Shown: positions 5,567-9,347 of the stretch, in pieces
Position numbering within the stretch: the stretch's first letter is position 1
Layout of the letters: each line of letters begins with the position of its first letter
Source: JAZGDL01 sp036477795
GTDB taxonomy: Bacteria; Planctomycetota; Phycisphaerae; UBA1845
DNA: 9,347 bases
Assembly (NCBI GenBank): GCA_036477795.1
Contig: JAZGDL010000041.1
Location: 1 to 9,347, forward strand
Direction: 5' to 3'
The notes under the pieces: generated by a model
What the model was told of the DNA's origin: nothing
Seen by the model: the letters and a program-made list of their open reading frames with translations, nothing else
Database searches by the model: none
Translations under genes and position numbers: made by a program

Positions 5567-6040
5567 TCACCATAGCCGGCCGATCCGCCGGTGCCACCAG
5601 ATACGGGTCATCACAAAGGCCAGGACACCCGAAATCGCCAGCAAGAACCAATACGGCACCGAAGCCAGCAGGGACCGCTTGTCCGTGGCCCAGAGGAACC
5701 CCACCATGCTTTGATCGAAATAAACACTACGGATCACCCGACTGGACATGATCAGGGCAGCGGGACGGTCGCCCGACCGGCGGTCGTGCGAGGCAACCTT
5801 GAATCGGGTGTGCAACGGCCTGTCACTGCGATTGACACCGACTACCATGCGTCCGTTGCCCGAGGCGGCTTCCAGGCAGCCGAAGCGCCCCAGCGGCGTG
5901 ATCAGATAGTCGACACTCCACAGGCTACGGGCCCACAGATCCAGGAAGCCGATGAACACCACCAGCGACATCGCCGCGAACACGGTGGACATGACCCGCC
6001 GTCGCACCCCTGGCGTGTCTGTGCGTTCGAATGGCTCCAC
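5567..6040 (-). CDS. Small two-helix membrane protein, hypothetical
   Basis: 157 residues with two clear membrane segments: about 16-38 (VMSTVFAAMSLVVFIGFLDL) and about 125-147 (SVPYWFLLAISGVLAFVMTR, followed by IWWHRR). Between them is an 85-residue loop, probably outside the membrane, with LGRFGCLEAASGNGRMVVGV and KVASHDR. The layout recalls a small-protein family I associate with Planctomycetota: basic N-terminus, first helix, a region that begins with the residues of a self-looking strand, then PHW or PYW opening the second helix and a basic end. Members often add a C-terminal zinc ribbon, which is absent here. The function is unknown. The GTG at 6038-6040 has a poor ribosome site. A GTG at residue 12 (giving MRRRVMST) or the ATG at residue 17 may be the true start. 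Confidence 0.65.
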   Translation of the reverse strand: MEPFERTDTPGVRRRVMSTVFAAMSLVVFIGFLDLWARSLWSVDYLITPLGRFGCLEAASGNGRMVVGVNRSDRPLHTRFKVASHDRRSGDRPAALIMSSRVIRSVYFDQSMVGFLWATDKRSLLASVPYWFLLAISGVLAFVMTRIWWHRRIGRLW

Positions 6041-6054
6041 GGCGAATCGCCCGC

Positions 6055-6114
6055 AGCGCCACTCCTGGTGGGTGGCGCCGTCTCGTCAAGGCGCCGCCCA
6101 CCAGGGGCGGCGCT
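6055..6114. repeat. 25-bp inverted repeat able to form a cruciform
   Basis: Arms 6055-6079 and 6090-6114 are inverted copies over 25 bp, separated by 10 bp. On the plus strand they differ by one A-C mismatch and two G-T pairs. Each arm is also nearly self-complementary: in the right arm GCGCCGCCC (6091-6099) pairs with GGGCGGCGC (6105-6113). One long hairpin or two short ones could therefore form. It fills most of the gap between the phosphatase stop codon and the small membrane protein gene. There is no T-run, so it is not a standard terminator. Confidence 0.85.
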
Positions 6115-6180
6115 ACACGCTGTACGCGTCACGGCGTCGAATATCGGCGCGCTTCCGAGCCCCAGCGCAGGGTCTTCCAC

Positions 6181-7833
6181 TTATGCCAAGCGCACCGCGA
6201 TCATTGTTATATCGTCACTTTGAAGCGCGCCCCGACAGTGCTCGGTGATGGCCTTGCGCATACGCCGGATCAGGGCCTGCGGATCGAGCTCCGAGCCGCG
6301 AGGTTCATCCCGTGCGGCCGCCAGAACCTCCCTGACCCGTTCCTCCCCAAAGAGGTTCTCATCGACGTCCATGGCTTCGTCCACACCGTCGGTGAACGCG
6401 AACACCACGCAGGGGCGGTCGCCCAACTCCACCGTATGCGTCACGTATTGGGCGTCCTCAACCACGCCCAGCGGAAAACCCGCAGGGGCACGAAGCCCAC
6501 GGATTGGAATCCGTGGGTTTTGCGGGTCGGAGTCGCCGTACACCAGGAAAGGCAGCGGGTGGCCGGCCGTCACATATTGCAACGTGCGCGCCCGCGGATC
6601 GAGAATCGCGACCAAACAGGTTACGAACTTCGCCGCGTCGGTATTGACATAGATAAGCTTGTTCCATCGGGCGAAAACCTCGCTGAGATCGTTGCACCCG
6701 GGGAGTGTCATGCGTACCGCGGCTTGCAGGTTGGACATCAATAGCGAAGCAGCCACACCCTTGCCGGTCACGTCGGCGATCAGGAAACCGATCCGCCCGT
6801 CGGCAAGCTCGATGACGTCGTAGTAGTCGCCGCTGACCAGGCGGCCCGGCTCGTTCAAGGCCGCGATCTGCACCAGGTCATTCTCGGGCAAGTCCTCGGG
6901 AAACAGGCGCTCCTGGATCTCGCGCGCCATCGCCAGCTCCTGCTCCAGGGCTAGCTTGGACTTCTGCTCTTCCATAAGCCGGCCGTTGATCAGCCCGATG
7001 GTCACCTGGCGGGCCAGCGCGGCGAAGAAATCCACGTCCTCCGATGTGTAGTGTGTTCCGGTGCTGGTCCGGTCGCCGTAAATGACGCCCAGTACTTCCG
7101 ATTCGTGTTTGAGCGGCACACACATGGCGGAGCGAATCCCGTGCTGCACCATGCTCACCGTGGGGTCGACGCCCTGGTTGGCAGTGTCGGTGACGATGAC
7201 GCGCTCGCCGTGGTCCAGCGCCCGGCCGAGCACGGTGCGGCTAATGGTCAGCTCTCCGCCGCTGCCGCGCAGGTTACGCACCACCGGCCAGTCCACACCG
7301 CGACCGCTGGGCTTGCACACCGCGACGGCCCCGCGCTCAAACCGCAAGGTCTCGAAGCAAATGTCCAGGGCGTCCTGCAGCAGGGCATCACGGTCGCGCA
7401 GCTTCATCAGGCGCTCGCTCAGCTCGTACAACATCTGCAACCGCCGTTCGCTCAGACGCAGGGAGGAGCTGCGCGAGGTGTATTGCGCCTGTTCGGTGGC
7501 CTGAGCGCCGTCTGCCACCACCACGGTGCTGGGCCGATCAGCCGTGGCATCGTCGATGTACTTCACCTCCACCGACCCGACCAGGATGTCGTCGAGGTGC
7601 GACAGTTCGCAGACGGTGATAGCCTGATCATTGACCAGCGTGCCGTTCTTGCTCCCCAGATCCTCAATGACGTAATTGCCGTCTTGCAGGCGCATCATGG
7701 CGTGCCGTCGCGACGCGCTGGGATCATCCAGAAGGATTTCGCAGGACGGATCCCGGCCCATCACCTGCATCCCGCCGGTCAGCACGTACTTGCGCGAGCG
7801 CCCGTCCGGCAATGTAATGATCAGTGTCGCCAT
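6181..7833 (-). CDS. FHA-GAF-PP2C (SpoIIE/RsbU-type) serine phosphatase
   Basis: 550-residue cytoplasmic signalling protein. The FHA domain (about 1-95) has the phosphothreonine-binding residues in MGRDPSCEI (R27), SASRRH (S41, H44) and SKNGTLVN (N63). A GAF sensor domain spans about 130-290 (ALDICFETLRFERGAV; MCVPLKHESEVLGVIYGD). A helical linker, KSKLALEQELAMAREIQERL, feeds the phosphatase at about 320-550. It keeps the metal-binding aspartates of the PPM fold: GDYYD (D336), ADVTGKG (D354), FTDGVDEA (D482) and QSDD (D540/541). Such proteins dephosphorylate an anti-anti-sigma factor or similar partner in response to a bound ligand. Here the FHA domain suggests input from a Ser/Thr kinase; no kinase or anti-sigma partner is in the window. 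The start ATG lies 30 bp after the MazG-like stop codon, so the two are probably co-transcribed. Length and motifs are intact. Confidence 0.95.
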   Translation of the reverse strand: MATLIITLPDGRSRKYVLTGGMQVMGRDPSCEILLDDPSASRRHAMMRLQDGNYVIEDLGSKNGTLVNDQAITVCELSHLDDILVGSVEVKYIDDATADRPSTVVVADGAQATEQAQYTSRSSSLRLSERRLQMLYELSERLMKLRDRDALLQDALDICFETLRFERGAVAVCKPSGRGVDWPVVRNLRGSGGELTISRTVLGRALDHGERVIVTDTANQGVDPTVSMVQHGIRSAMCVPLKHESEVLGVIYGDRTSTGTHYTSEDVDFFAALARQVTIGLINGRLMEEQKSKLALEQELAMAREIQERLFPEDLPENDLVQIAALNEPGRLVSGDYYDVIELADGRIGFLIADVTGKGVAASLLMSNLQAAVRMTLPGCNDLSEVFARWNKLIYVNTDAAKFVTCLVAILDPRARTLQYVTAGHPLPFLVYGDSDPQNPRIPIRGLRAPAGFPLGVVEDAQYVTHTVELGDRPCVVFAFTDGVDEAMDVDENLFGEERVREVLAAARDEPRGSELDPQALIRRMRKAITEHCRGALQSDDITMIAVRLA

Positions 7834-7863
7834 CGATGCATCCCACCGCGCCGCAGACCTGGG

Positions 7864-8157
7864 CTAGGACTTGGCGTCACAAGTGCACACCAACCGGCCG
7901 CACCCCGGACACCCTTCCCCGTATTTATCCTTGATGGCCTCGGTCAGGTTGACGCCTTCGACGTTGGCCAGCGTCACCAGCCACGCCATCACATCCGCGA
8001 ACTCACCGCATTTGTCCTCATGGGAGCCCTCGCGGATGGCTGCCGCCAACTCTCCGATCTCCTCATTGAGCCACATAAAGGTCGCCGCCGACCCGCGCGT
8101 ACGATCCTTGTCGGAGTACATCTCGTTGATAAGGCGCTGCAGCTCGTCAAGTGTCAT
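7864..8157 (-). CDS. MazG-like nucleotide pyrophosphohydrolase with C-terminal Cys cluster
   Basis: 97-residue all-alpha NTP pyrophosphohydrolase. The metal-binding motif EExxE reads NEEIGELAAA (E32, E33, E36), and the second motif is GEFADVMAWL (E52, D55). Such enzymes split nucleoside triphosphates to monophosphate plus pyrophosphate, typically for clearing abnormal nucleotides; the substrate here is unknown. The C-terminus CPGCGRLVCTC (C83, C86, C91, C93) looks like a small zinc-binding tail that I recall from related short MazG-like proteins. The frame is open upstream to 8517, but that extension is repeat-derived sequence. MTLDELQRLI at 8157 matches the family's beginning, and AGGTAGG lies about 9 nt upstream. 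It is the first gene of a likely two-gene unit with the FHA-GAF-PP2C protein. Confidence 0.88.
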   Translation of the reverse strand: MTLDELQRLINEMYSDKDRTRGSAATFMWLNEEIGELAAAIREGSHEDKCGEFADVMAWLVTLANVEGVNLTEAIKDKYGEGCPGCGRLVCTCDAKS

Positions 8158-8205
8158 CGGCCAACCTACCTGAGCGACGATCCCGCCCTCGCCGCCACCG
8201 AAACC

Positions 8206-8214
8206 AGTATACCA
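8206..8214 (-). promoter_or_regulatory. Candidate extended -10 promoter for the MazG-like/phosphatase unit
   Basis: TGGTATACT on the minus strand is a TGn-extended -10 hexamer (TATACT, 5 of 6 matches), 48 bp before the MazG-like ATG. No good -35 hexamer lies 16-18 bp upstream, which an extended -10 can tolerate. Confidence 0.4.
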
Positions 8215-8238
8215 CACTCCGCCCCCGATCGCTTTCTC

Positions 8239-8267
8239 GCCGGTTCGCTGGTTTGCCGGTTCGCTGG
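8239..8267 (+). repeat. Tandem repeat leading into a hairpin
   Basis: Two copies of GCCGGTTCGCTGG (8239-8251 and 8255-8267), spaced at 16 bp. The last GG is the first base pair of the next hairpin. The layout echoes the tandem units that precede the hairpins at 1902 and 1968. Confidence 0.8.
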
Positions 8268-8289
8268 TGCGAGAATCCTTTCTCGCACC
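8266..8289. repeat. Hairpin element, GGTGC-type, copy 2
   Basis: Stem GGTGCGAGAA / TTCTCGCACC with loop TCCT. The stem is identical to 1968-1991. It is followed by a C-run and GGGGATTCCCA, resembling the sequence after the hairpin at 1902. Confidence 0.88.
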
Positions 8290-8326
8290 CCCCATCGGGG
8301 GATTCCCATCCCGCAGCAGTGGGTGG

Positions 8327-8347
8327 CCCACCTCGTTTCGAGGTGGG
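8327..8347. repeat. CCCACCT hairpin, copy 1
   Basis: Stem CCCACCTCG / CGAGGTGGG (9 bp) with loop TTT, in the gap downstream of the aspartokinase stop codon. No T-run follows on either strand. Confidence 0.82.
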
Positions 8348-8396
8348 GGACACGATGATCCACACGCCAATGTCGGACCTCGTCGTATCATCCAGC

Positions 8397-8419
8397 CCCC
8401 ACCTTCAGAGAAGGTGGGG
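8397..8419. repeat. CCCACCT hairpin, copy 2
   Basis: Stem CCCCACCTTC / GAAGGTGGGG (10 bp) with loop AGA, 49 bp from copy 1. The outer stem is shared with copy 1, while the inner pairs differ in a compensated way (CTCG/CGAG against CTTC/GAAG). Confidence 0.82.
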
Positions 8420-8516
8420 CACCCGCGCTTGGGGCGGACCCATGCCGCCCGCCGGCGTCTGCCAAACGACAAAGTCACTGCCGGCGTCAACTCGTCAATC
8501 GAACTGTGACGAAGCA

Positions 8517-9347
8517 CTAGGCAAGTGCGAACGCGTCATGCAGGGCGCGGACGGCGTCGGGCCCGGCCTGGCCTTTGACCACGAAGCAGATGCTCAGCTC
8601 AGACGAGCCCTGGGCAATGGCTTCGACGTTGATGCCGCGCCGGGCGATGGCTCCGAACACGCGGGCGGCGATGCCGGGGATGCCGCGCATGGCGGATCCC
8701 ACCACAGCCACGACCGCCGCTCCCTCCTCGACATCGATACGGCGGGCAGTCTTGGCCTGGAGCAGCTTTCGTTCCAGGGCGGCCCGGGCCCGGTCAAACT
8801 GTGAGCCGGCCACCACGATTGAGATCCCCGCTTCGGACACGGTCTGCGAGATCATCTGGATGTTGATTCCGTCGTCGGCCAACGCTCCAAAGACGCGGGC
8901 TGCCGTACCGGGCCGACCGACCATGTTGGCGCCGGCGATGGTCAACAAGGCGCAGTCCTTCAGCAGATGCACGGATCGGATCAATTCATCCGACGACACC
9001 TGCCCGGTGATCAGCGTACCGGCACACTTGGGGTTGAAACTGTGGCGGATTCGGACCGGGATGCCGTACTCCGCCGCCGGTTCCAATGCCCGTGGGTGCA
9101 TGGACTTGGCACCGAATTGCCCCATCTCCAGTGATTCCGCAAAGGAGATGGCGTCCAGAAGTTTCGCATCGGGGACGATCCGCGGGTCGGCGGTCATCAG
9201 GCCGTCCACGTCGCTGCAGATCCAAATCTCGTCGGCTTTGACCGCGGCGCCGATGATGGTGGCGGTATAGTCGGAACCGCCCCGGCCCAGGGTGGTGGTC
9301 ACGCCGTGCTGAGTGGCGGCGTCGAACCCGGTGACCACGATGCCCTC
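8517..9347 (-). CDS. lysC: Aspartokinase, C-terminal part with two ACT domains (5' cut by window edge)
   Basis: Aspartate kinase phosphorylates L-aspartate with ATP, the first step toward lysine, methionine, threonine and diaminopimelate. The frame is open to the window edge (EGIVVTGF...), so the start is missing; a full enzyme is usually 400-470 residues. Counting from the first in-window GTG at 9338, visible motifs are TTTLGRGGSDYTA (14-26) and the nucleotide-site segment CSDVDGLMTADPRIVP. MGQFGAKSMHPRALEPA follows, and then two ACT regulatory domains: about 130-195 (LLTIAGANMVGRPGTAARVF, GINIQMIS) and about 206-270 (VVAVVGSAMRGIPGIAARVF, GINVEAIAQGSSE). Paired ACT domains normally bind feedback amino acids. 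It ends shortly after the second ACT, so no homoserine dehydrogenase is fused. It is separated from the MazG-like gene by a 359-bp hairpin-rich gap. The symbol lysC is by family and could be ask. Confidence 0.95.
   Translation of the reverse strand, partial: EGIVVTGFDAATQHGVTTTLGRGGSDYTATIIGAAVKADEIWICSDVDGLMTADPRIVPDAKLLDAISFAESLEMGQFGAKSMHPRALEPAAEYGIPVRIRHSFNPKCAGTLITGQVSSDELIRSVHLLKDCALLTIAGANMVGRPGTAARVFGALADDGINIQMISQTVSEAGISIVVAGSQFDRARAALERKLLQAKTARRIDVEEGAAVVAVVGSAMRGIPGIAARVFGAIARRGINVEAIAQGSSELSICFVVKGQAGPDAVRALHDAFALA

Noticed and set aside
8251..8258. A second GGCAAACC on the minus strand, as in the riboswitch
   Set aside because: It is part of the tandem repeat at 8239-8267; no GNRA-capped stem or GACGCAAAGC follows.
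7051..8358. 435-codon open frame on the plus strand
   Set aside because: It lies antisense to the phosphatase and MazG-like genes, has no recognisable domain, and is explained by high GC and the codon pattern of the real genes.
8158..8517. N-terminal extension of the MazG-like protein up to 8517
   Set aside because: The extension translates hairpin repeats, while the family's normal start is the Met at 8157 with a ribosome site.

Overview
This 9.3-kb window is GC-rich bacterial DNA. It is gene-dense on the minus strand but has repeat-loaded gaps between genes. I suspect a Planctomycetota-like (PVC) genome. The reasons are the small two-helix membrane protein at 5567-6040, the FHA-GAF-PP2C signalling protein, and the habit of filling gaps with short tandem and hairpin repeats. 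No rRNA or tRNA gene is present, so this placement is an inference.

Layout. 1-1388 (+) is the C-terminal half of uvrA, cut by the left edge. 1297-1815 (-) is a membrane-anchored thioredoxin-fold protein that overlaps the uvrA tail. 1857-2048 is a symmetrical array of short tandem repeats around two hairpins. 2052-3524 (-) is a protein with two tandem GT-A glycosyltransferase-like domains. 3525-3908 is a gap with little in it. 3909-5135 (-) is a TadG-like membrane-anchored protein. 5136-5320 is its leader and candidate promoter. 5321-5566 holds one more hairpin and a heptamer/octamer repeat. 5567-6040 (-) is a small membrane protein. 6055-6114 is a cruciform-like inverted repeat. 6181-7833 (-) is an FHA-GAF-PP2C phosphatase, preceded in the same direction by a MazG-like pyrophosphohydrolase (7864-8157). 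8158-8516 is a hairpin-rich gap. 8517-9347 (-) is the C-terminal part of aspartokinase, cut by the right edge.

The strongest non-coding signal is a GEMM-I (class I cyclic di-GMP) riboswitch aptamer on the minus strand at about 5198-5285, directly upstream of the TadG-like gene. A candidate promoter places the transcript start at the 5' end of the aptamer. Between aptamer and start codon are pairings that could hide or expose the ribosome binding site. This suggests that a cell-surface or pilus-related protein is controlled by cyclic di-GMP.

The second theme is repeats. A hairpin family occurs four times in three gaps, and its arms change in a compensatory way. A composite heptamer-plus-octamer tandem repeat occurs twice in opposite orientation; one copy lies in frame inside the N-terminus of the TadG-like protein. 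A 25-bp inverted repeat and a pair of CCCACCT hairpins complete a set of at least four repeat families. No mobile-element gene or CRISPR array was seen.
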